From Amarolinea aalborgensis (GTDB taxonomy: Bacteria > Chloroflexota > Anaerolineae > SSC4 > Amarolineaceae): a stretch of DNA of 5,378 bases. Both the position numbers and the translations under genes were made by a program. The stretch lies in assembly GCF_900491745.1 (NCBI RefSeq), contig NZ_UETR01000070.1, positions 1 to 5,378 of the forward strand, given 5' to 3'. The notes beneath the pieces are model-generated. The model was not told the DNA's origin and did not search any database. It saw nothing but the letters and a program-made list of their open reading frames with translations. Below are positions 1 through 5,124 of this stretch, one piece after another; the stretch's first letter is position 1; every line of letters starts with the position of its first letter.

Positions 1-568
1 CCGATCCCTGGCCATTGACCGCGCCGCCGGAGGTGTAACGTTTGAGCAAGCGATAGATCAGCGCGCCGCTCACCACCGCGCCGAGCAGTCCGATGCCTGT
101 CACAACCAGGCCGCCGGGCGCAGCAAATTCGTTGGCATGGGATGATCCAAAGATGGCCCAGACATAGGCGCCTACGGCGTAGAAGGCGACGTAGCCGAGA
201 TCGAGCAGGCCAGCAAAGCCAACCACGATATTGAGGCCCAGGGCCAGGGCTACGTAGATGCCAATTTGCGTCGCCACTTCCAGGTAGTACGCATTGCGAA
301 TCCCAAGCAGGGGGAGCAGCACAAGCAAAACCAGGACGCCAAACAACGACCGGGCGCGTGTCGGAATTTTGGCCGCAAAAATGAGGAGCAGCGAGCCTTC
401 GAACAGCAGGAAAATCGGTAGTGAGCGGCTGTTCGTGAAGGCGCCAAACGTGGTGAGCGCAATGTAGAGGGCCAGAATCACATAGGCCTGCGGGCCAGAC
501 AAGAGCAGGCCGCTGAGCCTGGATAGCCATGATGAACGATTGGGTTCGCCTGATGGTTGGGTGGTCAT
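1..568 (-). CDS. livM: Branched-chain amino acid ABC transporter permease LivM (partial, 3' end outside window)
   Basis: One of the two membrane subunits of a LivFGHMJ-type importer, which moves branched-chain amino acids or related small substrates across the cytoplasmic membrane. My translation from the ATG at 568 gives 189 residues, open to the window edge; the C-terminal part is missing (LivM proteins are usually 300-420 residues). The family signature is clear at residues 111-136: GLNIVVGFAG, then LLDLGYVAFY and AVGAY, nearly identical to E. coli LivM as I remember it. Hydrophobic segments lie near residues 28-43, 49-66, 73-90, 100-120, 124-140 and 153-173. The start follows the livH stop by 4 bp, and an AGAAGG ribosome binding site (578-583) sits inside the end of livH, 9 nt from the ATG, so translation is probably coupled. 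ATPase genes livG and livF would be expected next. The family is certain; the substrate is inferred. Confidence 0.93.
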   Translation of the reverse strand, partial: MTTQPSGEPNRSSWLSRLSGLLLSGPQAYVILALYIALTTFGAFTNSRSLPIFLLFEGSLLLIFAAKIPTRARSLFGVLVLLVLLPLLGIRNAYYLEVATQIGIYVALALGLNIVVGFAGLLDLGYVAFYAVGAYVWAIFGSSHANEFAAPGGLVVTGIGLLGAVVSGALIYRLLKRYTSGGAVNGQGS

Positions 569-572
569 ACCT

Positions 573-1718
573 TTATGCCTTCTGCCCCACTTGTTCGCCC
601 AACAGACCCGATGGCTTGAAAATCAGGATACCGATCAGAATCATGAACGCCGTAATCGCCGCGTAATCCGCGCCGGGCAGCGCGCCGCGCGAAAAGAGGG
701 TGAGGTAGGACGACACAAAAGCTTCGAGTAAACCCAGGGTGATCCCACCGAGCATCGCGCCCGTGATGTTCCCAATGCCGCCCAACACCGCGGCCGTGAA
801 GGCCTTGATGCCAGGAATGAAGCCAAAGAAGGGGTCAATCGTGCCGGCTTTGATCCCCGCTAACACCCCGGCCGCGCCGCCCAACGCGCCGCCAATCAGG
901 AAGGTCAGGGCAATGATCTGATTGACGTTGATGCCCATCAGCGCGGCCGCGGAACGGTCCTGCGCCACGGCGCGGATGGCCGTTCCCAGCTTGGTCGCGT
1001 TGACCAGGTAATTGAGGCCGATGAGCATCAAGATGGCGACTACGATAAAAACGATCACCTTGACCGAAATACCGACATCAATCACGCCTCCGGTCGCGGT
1101 AGGAAGGGAGCCTAAGATGAGACGGCGGTCGAACGCGGGCAAAGAGGGGAAGGTGAGGTAGAAGGCGTTGCGATGAAAGCTCTCGAACAGACGCACCGCA
1201 TCTTGCAGAAAAAAGGAGACGCCGACGGCCGAAATCAGCGGCACCAGGCGCGGGGCATTGCGCAGCGGGCGATAGGCGATCCGCTCCACAGTCACCGCCA
1301 ACAAGCCGCTGACGATCATGCCCACGAGAACGGCCAAGACCACATAGAGCAGCGGCGGCATCGCCAGCAGGAGATTAGCCGCCTGCAAGGTGAGCGCCAA
1401 CTCAGCCCCGGCAAACGCGCCGACCATGTAGATTTCACTGTGAGCGAAATTGATGAACTCCAACACGCCGTAGACCATCGTGTAGCCGAGAGCGATCAGC
1501 GCGTAGAGAAAACCGAGGGTAATCCCATCAATGACGGTCTGCGGCAGGAGGGCAACGACGGCCACCATCAAGTTGGTGTCGGTGCGGCTGCCGCGCAGGA
1601 GCAGCGCCAGAATCAAAACAACCAGGGACATCACCAGCGAACTGATCACGGCGAAGGTGACAATTCGAACCAGTGGGGTGAAGAGCTCACGGAGTGTTCG
1701 GAGTTGAAATCTCGACAT
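573..1718 (-). CDS. livH: Branched-chain amino acid ABC transporter permease LivH
   Basis: Partner permease to LivM; the two form the transmembrane channel of the importer. It has 381 residues. The homologous core starts near residue 58 (TVIDGITLGFLYALIALGYT at 61-80) and includes INFAH (89-93), ERIAYRPLR (145-153), LISAVGVSFFLQ (161-172) and GTAIRAVAQDRSAAALMGI (245-263), the cytoplasmic loop expected to contact the ATPase. KAFTAAVLGGIGNITGAM (305-322) follows. LivH proteins are usually about 290-310 residues; this one has an extra N-terminal stretch of about 50 residues with one added hydrophobic span (about 18-42) and a slightly longer region around 180-215. The chosen ATG at 1718 has a GGAAAG ribosome binding site (1726-1731) 7 nt upstream, supporting the long form; Met51 is a possible shorter start. 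It lies downstream of the binding-protein gene across a palindromic spacer and is coupled to livM. Confidence 0.94.
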   Translation of the reverse strand: MSRFQLRTLRELFTPLVRIVTFAVISSLVMSLVVLILALLLRGSRTDTNLMVAVVALLPQTVIDGITLGFLYALIALGYTMVYGVLEFINFAHSEIYMVGAFAGAELALTLQAANLLLAMPPLLYVVLAVLVGMIVSGLLAVTVERIAYRPLRNAPRLVPLISAVGVSFFLQDAVRLFESFHRNAFYLTFPSLPAFDRRLILGSLPTATGGVIDVGISVKVIVFIVVAILMLIGLNYLVNATKLGTAIRAVAQDRSAAALMGINVNQIIALTFLIGGALGGAAGVLAGIKAGTIDPFFGFIPGIKAFTAAVLGGIGNITGAMLGGITLGLLEAFVSSYLTLFSRGALPGADYAAITAFMILIGILIFKPSGLLGEQVGQKA

Positions 1719-1732
1719 CGCATCGCTTTCCG
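1719..1732 (-). promoter_or_regulatory. Ribosome binding site deciding the long start of livH
   Basis: On the minus strand GGAAAG (plus 1726-1731) lies 7 nt before the ATG at 1718. This supports starting livH at the first Met and therefore a genuine N-terminal extension. A second ATG out of frame occurs 5 nt upstream of the chosen start and would give a much shorter, unrelated product. Confidence 0.6.
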
Positions 1733-1769
1733 CAGATGGGGAAGCTAACTAAACCCCTGTTTCTCTATG

Positions 1770-1809
1770 CTGTTTGGAGTGCGGCGACATGCCGCCGCAC
1801 TCCAAACAG
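1770..1809. repeat. Perfect 17-bp palindrome (REP-like hairpin) between binding-protein and permease genes
   Basis: The arms 1770-1786 and 1793-1809 are perfectly complementary over 17 bp (CTGTTTGGAGTGCGGCG and its reverse complement) around a 6-nt loop, ACATGC. No T-tract follows on the minus strand (the sequence continues into CATAGAGAAACAGGGG), so it does not look like a classic Rho-independent terminator. Its place, just after the binding-protein stop and before livH, is where REP-type elements protect upstream mRNA 3' ends, as between malE and malF in enterobacteria. That role is inferred. It may belong to a family dispersed in this genome, which cannot be tested here. Confidence 0.9.
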
Positions 1810-1836
1810 GCGGCGACGTGTCACCGCACTCCAAAT
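1783..1836. repeat. 29-bp direct repeat, second degenerate copy of the palindrome's right half
   Basis: The stretch GGCGACATGCCGCCGCACTC at 1783-1802, continuing with CAAAC, recurs at 1812-1836 as GGCGACGTGTCACCGCACTC followed by CAAAT, a spacing of 29 bp with a few substitutions. The second copy also folds alone: 1810-1816 pairs with 1821-1827 around CGTG, with one G-U pair on the minus-strand RNA. Either right arm (around 1795-1806 or 1824-1835) could pair with the left arm TTTGGAGTGCGG at 1773-1784, so two alternative hairpins are possible. Confidence 0.75.
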
Positions 1837-1844
1837 CCTCGAGA

Positions 1845-3098
1845 TTACTGGGCCGGCGGCGGCGGCGCGGGAATCGCCAGGGTTTCGACGGCCTTGTTGT
1901 CGCCCCACTTCGCCGGGTCGGCCGAGACGACCTGGATGACGAAATAGTTGGCGACGGCGGGGTCGCCCTTGCTGTCGAAATTGATCGTACCGGTGATGCC
2001 CTTGAAATCCTTCAACGCGCGCACCGCATCACGCACGGCGGGACGGGTCGGCATCTGGTTGTTGTTGGCCTTGGCCGCGTTTTCGATCGCCTTCAGGATC
2101 AGGGCCGCGCTGTCATAGGACTGCGCGCCAAACGGTTCGGCATCCTTTCCAAAGCGCGCCTTGTAATCAGCGGCGAACTTCGCCGCTTCCGGGTAGTAGG
2201 AAACCGGGCCGGCCACGGTCGTGTAGTACATGCCGTTGACAGCCTCGCCGGCGATCTTCACCAGGTCCGCGCTGTCGAGACCATCTGGCCCCATAAAGGT
2301 GGCCTTGATGCCCTTGTCGCGCGCCTGCTTGAAGAGAATGCCGGCCTGGTCAAAGATCGCGCCAAAGTAGACCAGGTCCGGATTGGCGGCCTGAATCGGC
2401 GTCAGAATCGGGTCGAAATTGGCCTTCTCCTCGGTGCCTTCGAAGCCGAGCACCTTGATGCCGTCTTTCTCAGCCGCCTGGCGGAAGAAGTCGGCAATGC
2501 TCTGGCCGTAGGTGGTCTTGTCGTGCAGAATGTAGACGCTCTTGACGGCGAGCTTCTTCAGCGCGAACTGCTCGCCCACGACGCCCTGGATGTCGTCACG
2601 ACCGCAGACACGGTTGACTTCCGCATACAGGCGATCGGTGATCTTGGGGTTGGTGTTGGCTGGCGACACCTGCACCAGTTGGGCATTGTGATATTCTTCC
2701 GAAGATGGAATCGCCACGCCGGAGTTGTAATGCCCGACCACGCCCAGAATCGCGGGATCAGACACGATATTCTTGGCATTCGCCACGCCCACTTCCGGCT
2801 TGCCCTGGTCATCGAAGGGCACAATCTGGACAGTGAAGCCCATGGCCTTCAAGCTGTCGCTGAGCTGCTCAACCGCCAACTGGGCGCCGTTCTTGATGCC
2901 TTCACCCACCGCCGCGCTGCCGCCTGAGAGCGGGCTTTGGGTTGCAATTTTGATCGTCTTACCGGTTTCGGCCGGCGCTTTGGTGGCTTCCGGCGCCTTG
3001 GTCGCCGGCGCCGTGGTGGACGCTGCACCGCCGCAGGCTGTCAACAGCACCGAGGCAACCAACAATAGGGTAAACAGACCGTACACTCGCTTGGACAT
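1845..3098 (-). CDS. livK: Branched-chain amino acid ABC transporter substrate-binding lipoprotein (LivJ/LivK family)
   Basis: Extracytoplasmic ligand-binding component that delivers substrate to LivHM; 417 residues. Residues 1-21 are a lipoprotein signal peptide ending in the lipobox LTAC with Cys22 as the lipidation site. A flexible Ala/Thr/Lys/Pro linker (about 23-46, repeated TKAP) follows, then a Peripla_BP_6-type domain from IKIATQSPLSGG (49-60) to about 408, and a Pro-rich tail. Aligned with E. coli LivJ from memory, ligand contacts Ser79 and Thr102 correspond to Ser126 (GHYNSGVAIP) and Thr149 (SPANTNP). Asp272 (FMGPDG) stands where LivJ has Glu226, and Phe249 where it has Tyr202, so specificity may differ. 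Other landmarks are HDKTTYGQS (192-200) and INFDSKGD (372-379). The reading frame stays open upstream to 3341, but the ATG at 3098 has a near-perfect AGGAGGAG 5 nt away and begins the signal peptide, so it is the start. It is first in the operon, behind a consensus promoter. Confidence 0.95.
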   Translation of the reverse strand: MSKRVYGLFTLLLVASVLLTACGGAASTTAPATKAPEATKAPAETGKTIKIATQSPLSGGSAAVGEGIKNGAQLAVEQLSDSLKAMGFTVQIVPFDDQGKPEVGVANAKNIVSDPAILGVVGHYNSGVAIPSSEEYHNAQLVQVSPANTNPKITDRLYAEVNRVCGRDDIQGVVGEQFALKKLAVKSVYILHDKTTYGQSIADFFRQAAEKDGIKVLGFEGTEEKANFDPILTPIQAANPDLVYFGAIFDQAGILFKQARDKGIKATFMGPDGLDSADLVKIAGEAVNGMYYTTVAGPVSYYPEAAKFAADYKARFGKDAEPFGAQSYDSAALILKAIENAAKANNNQMPTRPAVRDAVRALKDFKGITGTINFDSKGDPAVANYFVIQVVSADPAKWGDNKAVETLAIPAPPPPAQ

Positions 3099-3111
3099 AC
3101 GTTCTCCTCCT
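3099..3111 (-). promoter_or_regulatory. Strong Shine-Dalgarno site for the substrate-binding protein
   Basis: AGGAGGAG on the minus strand (plus 3104-3111) is 5 nt from the ATG at 3098. It rules out the upstream in-frame ATGs at 3341 and 3119 as the main start, because the signal peptide begins at the Met after this site. Confidence 0.9.
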
Positions 3112-3215
3112 GACTGCATACATACAAGACTGGCAAATTTGTTGGGCAATGGCCCAGAGAATGGCGATTGGGGGGTCGTTTCGCAAGACGGCTGAGGGTT
3201 AGAAGATTGGGGCGG

Positions 3216-3244
3216 ATTATAGGAGAGGCCGCGTAATTTGTCAA
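3216..3244 (-). promoter_or_regulatory. Consensus sigma-70 type promoter of the liv operon
   Basis: On the minus strand a perfect -35 TTGACA (plus 3239-3244) is followed after exactly 17 bp by a perfect -10 TATAAT (plus 3216-3221). Transcription would start around 3208-3210, giving a leader of about 110 nt before the ATG at 3098. The leader holds only a short GGGC-loop-GCCC hairpin (about 3143-3156); I recognise no riboswitch. Such an exact match suggests strong expression, probably held in check by a repressor if regulated, but I can identify no operator. Confidence 0.88.
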
Positions 3245-3276
3245 ACACTTGCAGGAAGGGTAAATTATGGTACAGT
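3238..3276 (+). promoter_or_regulatory. Putative divergent promoter for the 41-aa membrane protein gene
   Basis: TTGTCA (3238-3243) and TAAATT (3261-3266) are spaced by 17 bp, matching the consensus at 5/6 and 4/6. An alternative pair is TTGCAG (3249-3254) with TACAGT (3271-3276), 16 bp apart and preceded by TATGG. Either would start transcription about 25-45 nt before the ATG at 3313. The first -35 shares five bases with the -35 of the minus-strand promoter, so the two polymerases could not bind together. Confidence 0.55.
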
Positions 3277-3312
3277 GTCCGGTAACTCAGCCATCCTGGA
3301 GGATTACAAAGA

Positions 3313-3438
3313 ATGACTCGCAAATCAAGTAATACGCCCAAACGCGATTGGCGTCAGGTCGTACTGATTGTTCTCAGCCTGTTCCTGATCTTGAGCATGG
3401 CGCTGGGCTATGTTTTGCCCTATCTGCTGCCAAAATAA
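3313..3438 (+). CDS. Small single-span membrane protein, 41 residues, function unknown
   Basis: A short gene that encodes MTRKSSNTPKRDWRQ, then one hydrophobic helix of about 25 residues (V16-L39, including VVLIVLSLFLILSM) and a final Lys. The basic N-terminus (R3, K4, K10, R11, R14) before the helix predicts the N-terminus inside and an N-in/C-out anchor or an uncleaved signal-like span; there is no lipobox. Support for it being real: GGAGG (3298-3302) lies 10 nt before the ATG, a promoter-like pair sits just upstream, and the charge pattern is typical of small membrane proteins. The RDWRQ-then-hydrophobic layout resembles tiny proteins I associate with Chloroflexota genomes, from memory and without a search. 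It stands alone, divergent from the liv operon. Stop is TAA at 3436-3438. No function can be assigned. Confidence 0.75.
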   Translation: MTRKSSNTPKRDWRQVVLIVLSLFLILSMALGYVLPYLLPK

Positions 3439-3800
3439 TGATGCGTATGGACACCTTTCCTACATGCGGCGCAGCTGACTTGAAAATAGGCCGCGGATGA
3501 ACACGGATCGCCACGGATTGCCTGTTTTCATCCACGGTTGTGCCACCGGGGCATGGGCAACTAACCTGAAAATAGGCCACGGATGAACACGGATCGCCGC
3601 GGATTGCCTGTTATCATCCCTGGTGGCGCGCCCCGCGCATGGGCCGCTGACATGAAGATTGCTCGGCCCCTTTGTGATCCGACGGCCGCGGCTGGTCAAG
3701 GGCTGGCCGATCGGCGCTCCGCACGAGTTTGGAACGCCCGGCGCGCCGGCATTTTCATCCACGCGGCTCTCTTGAGCCTGCGCTCCTGCGGTGCGCCCGC
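3439..3800. other. 362-bp spacer without a supported gene, holding repeats
   Basis: Between the small membrane protein and the EamA transporter I find no coding region with a credible start and no recognisable promoter or terminator. The first half is occupied by the 86-bp direct repeat pair. The second half (about 3646-3770) has scattered similarity to the repeat, such as ATTTTCATCCACG at 3750-3762 recalling GTTTTCATCCACG at 3524-3536, suggesting a decayed third copy. Confidence 0.6.
3481..3652. repeat. 86-bp direct repeat, two copies, with internal 10-bp CGGAT periodicity
   Basis: TGAAAATAGGCC begins copies at 3481 and 3567, exactly 86 bp apart. By my count the first 57 bp match at 52 positions; the rest of each unit is more diverged but keeps GCATGGGC and the CTGAC/CTAAC junction. 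Similar junction sequence flanks both ends (GCTGACTTGAAAATAGG at 3474-3490 and GCTGACATGAAGATTG near 3646), as in a tandem array. Within each copy CGGAT occurs three times at 10-bp steps (3494, 3504, 3514 and 3580, 3590, 3600). The motif CACGGATGAACACGGATCGC resembles a repeat I recall from intergenic DNA of several bacterial phyla; this is memory only. Confidence 0.85.
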
Positions 3801-4652
3801 GTGACTGAACAACGCAAAGGCTTGCTCCTGGTGGCGCTGGCCGTTTTGTTCTTTTCCACCAGCCCCGTCTTGGTGCGCTGGGCAGCTCCGCTCAGCGCGT
3901 ACGAGATTGCCGCCGGGCGTCTGTTGGTCGCCAGCCTGGCGGTGTTGACCCTGGCGCGCGTGAGCCGGCAGCCGCTGCGCGTGGCGCGCGGCGACTGGGC
4001 GCGCTTCGTGGTGTTCGGACTGATCACCGCGCTCCATTTTCTGTTCTACATCGCCTCGCTCAGTTACACAACGATCGCCCATTCGCTGGCCATTGTCTAC
4101 ACCGCGCCCATTTTCGTCACCCTGGCGTCCGCCTGGTTCTTGAACGAACCAATGCCGCAGCGCAAATGGGGGGGCGTCGCGCTGGCGGTGATCGGCGTGG
4201 CCGTTCTTGCCAGCTTCGAACCAACCTGGAACGCAACGATGGCGTTTGGCGATCTGCTGGCGCTTGGCTCGGCTATCACCTTTGGCCTCTACTCCGTGGC
4301 CGGACGTTCGCAGCGCGCAGCGTATCCCCTGCTGACCTACGCCGGGCTGGTTTACGGGCTGGCCGCGCTGTGGGCCATACCGGCCGCAGTCGTCAACTTT
4401 CACCCGGCCGCTTACGGCTGGCAGCAGATCCTGGCTGTGGTCGGCCTGGGCATTTTGCCGCTGGGCTTTGGGCATACGCTCTACAACGCGGCCCTGCGCC
4501 GCGTGCATGCCACCTACGTCAACCTGGTCGCTACGCAGGAAGTCACCGGAGGCGTTCTGTTAGGCGTTCTGTTCCTGAGCGAAATTCCCAGCCTGAGCAG
4601 TATCATCGGCGCGCTGATCACGCTGGTGGGGATCGGGTTGGTCATTCTCTAA
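3801..4652 (+). CDS. EamA/DMT-family transporter (10 TM helices)
   Basis: A drug/metabolite transporter superfamily permease, 283 residues, the usual length for the two-repeat EamA form. The first repeat spans about residues 8-138 and the second about 149-283, five hydrophobic helices each. Landmarks: FFSTSPVLVRW (17-27), Arg40 in the EIAAGRLLVAS stretch, the end-of-repeat YTAPIFVTLASAWFLNEP (100-117), GDLLALGSAITFGLYSV (150-166) opening the second half, and VATQEVTGGVLLGVLFLSE (243-261), the matching second motif ending in a conserved Glu. These proteins export or import metabolites such as amino acids; the substrate cannot be told from sequence. The start is a judgement: GTG at 3801 gives the normal N-terminus TEQRKGLLL but has no good ribosome binding site. 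The frame extends to a TTG at 3729 through repeat-derived, Arg/Pro-rich sequence that I consider non-coding. It is followed 13 bp later by the Cys-rich protein gene. Confidence 0.92.
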   Translation: MTEQRKGLLLVALAVLFFSTSPVLVRWAAPLSAYEIAAGRLLVASLAVLTLARVSRQPLRVARGDWARFVVFGLITALHFLFYIASLSYTTIAHSLAIVYTAPIFVTLASAWFLNEPMPQRKWGGVALAVIGVAVLASFEPTWNATMAFGDLLALGSAITFGLYSVAGRSQRAAYPLLTYAGLVYGLAALWAIPAAVVNFHPAAYGWQQILAVVGLGILPLGFGHTLYNAALRRVHATYVNLVATQEVTGGVLLGVLFLSEIPSLSSIIGALITLVGIGLVIL

Positions 4653-4665
4653 CGATGGAGTAACT

Positions 4666-4965
4666 ATGCCGGCACGTATTGACTGTCGTTTCTACTTCGA
4701 GGATTATCATCGCGGCCGCGAGGTGAAGGAATGTCGCCTGCCCAAGAGTCGGGAATCTGCGGCCTGGAATCCAAACGTGTGCAACACCTGCCCGGTGCCA
4801 GGCATTCTGCGCGAGACCAACACGCGCTACCTGGCCCTGGAGGGCGCCATCAAGCGCCGTTTTCTACTCGGCGAACGCATGGAGGTGTTTGCCATCTGCA
4901 CACGCCACAAACAGCAGCTCAGCAATCCCCGCGTGTGCCCTGCCTGCGCCAGCGAAAACGCCTGA
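4666..4965 (+). CDS. Conserved-looking Cys-rich probable metal-binding protein, 99 residues
   Basis: A soluble protein with seven cysteines: Cys7, Cys23, Cys39, Cys42, Cys78, Cys91 and Cys94, plus His81. They form two CxxC pairs, CNTCP (39-43) and CPAC (91-94), and a CTRH (78-81), consistent with one or two zinc sites or possibly an iron-sulfur centre; the metal is inferred. The N-terminus reads IDCRFYFEDYHRGREVKECR and there is no signal peptide or membrane span, so it is probably cytoplasmic. ATG at 4666 follows GGAG (4657-4660) by 5 nt. The gene begins 13 bp after the transporter stop on the same strand, so both are likely co-transcribed. I do not recognise a named family; I have an impression of similar hypothetical proteins in Chloroflexota, from memory only. 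Stop is TGA at 4963-4965, just before the hairpin array. Confidence 0.85.
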   Translation: MPARIDCRFYFEDYHRGREVKECRLPKSRESAAWNPNVCNTCPVPGILRETNTRYLALEGAIKRRFLLGERMEVFAICTRHKQQLSNPRVCPACASENA

Positions 4966-4973
4966 TCCCCCGC

Positions 4974-4989
4974 GCCCCGTCAACGGGGC
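4974..4989. repeat. Hairpin 1 of the array unit (first copy)
   Basis: GCCCCG at 4974-4979 pairs with CGGGGC at 4984-4989 around TCAA. It repeats unchanged 162 and 324 bp downstream. It lies 8 bp after the stop of the Cys-rich gene. Confidence 0.85.
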
Positions 4990-5010
4990 TTGATGCCAGA
5001 CCGCACGCCA

Positions 5011-5034
5011 GCCCGGTTCACCGGGCGCCGTTTT
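5011..5034 (+). terminator. Possible weak terminator (hairpin 2 of the array unit)
   Basis: GCCCGG (5011-5016), loop TTCA, CCGGGC (5021-5026), then GCCG and TTTT (5031-5034). The stem is GC-rich but the T-run is short and offset by 4 nt, so termination would be inefficient. The same arrangement recurs in the next two units, giving up to three chances to stop transcription from the EamA unit. Confidence 0.3.
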
Positions 5035-5035
5035 G

Positions 5036-5061
5036 TCGCCGGGGGACTTCATCCCCGGCGA
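5036..5061. repeat. Hairpin 3 of the array unit (first copy)
   Basis: TCGCCGGGG (5036-5044) pairs with CCCCGGCGA (5053-5061). In copy 2 the stem is GCCGGGGG/CCCCCGGC (5199-5206 and 5214-5221). A second CCCCCGGC follows about 11 bp later in copy 2 (5225-5232), so the left arm could pair with either. Confidence 0.8.
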
Positions 5062-5101
5062 TCCCCCGGCGGCGGGCGGCGTCCAGCGAAGCCAGCGATT
5101 C

Positions 5102-5124
5102 GCCTGGCGATGAAATCGCCAGGC
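5102..5124. repeat. Hairpin 4 of the array unit (first copy)
   Basis: GCCTGGCGAT (5102-5111) pairs perfectly with ATCGCCAGGC (5115-5124) around GAA; repeated identically at 5264-5286. It is the longest stem in the unit. Confidence 0.88.

Noticed and set aside
1173..1748. 191-codon plus-strand frame opposite livH
   Set aside because: Very Gln/His/Arg-rich shadow of the LivH reading frame; no ribosome binding site or homology seen.
1770..1809. Rho-independent terminator ending the binding-protein transcript
   Set aside because: The hairpin is strong but no T-run follows on the minus strand, and the permease genes downstream have no promoter of their own that I can see.
1767..2927. Long open frame on the plus strand (386 codons) opposite the binding-protein gene
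   Set aside because: It is antisense to a clearly homologous LivJ/K-type gene and its product is Arg/His/Val/Gly-rich without any recognisable domain; it is open because of the GC-rich third-position bias of the real gene.
3099..3209. Riboswitch or attenuator in the liv leader
   Set aside because: The roughly 110-nt leader shows only a 4-5 bp hairpin (about 3143-3156) and no leader peptide rich in Leu, Ile or Val codons.
3099..3341. 81-residue N-terminal extension of the binding protein from the upstream ATG
   Set aside because: It would cross the perfect promoter and the Shine-Dalgarno site and bury the lipoprotein signal peptide; the Met at 3098 is far better supported.
3481..3652. CRISPR or integron attachment array
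   Set aside because: The two copies are adjacent 86-bp direct repeats without unique spacers, cassette genes or an integrase.
3374..3762. Minus-strand frames of 68 and 100 codons across the 86-bp repeat
   Set aside because: They encode a repeated peptide only because the DNA repeat period and the frame happen to leave no stop; no start signals and no homology.
3696..4508. 270-codon open frame on the minus strand opposite the EamA gene
   Set aside because: The product is dominated by Arg, Gln, Gly and His with no family features, whereas the plus strand gives a full-length 10-TM transporter.
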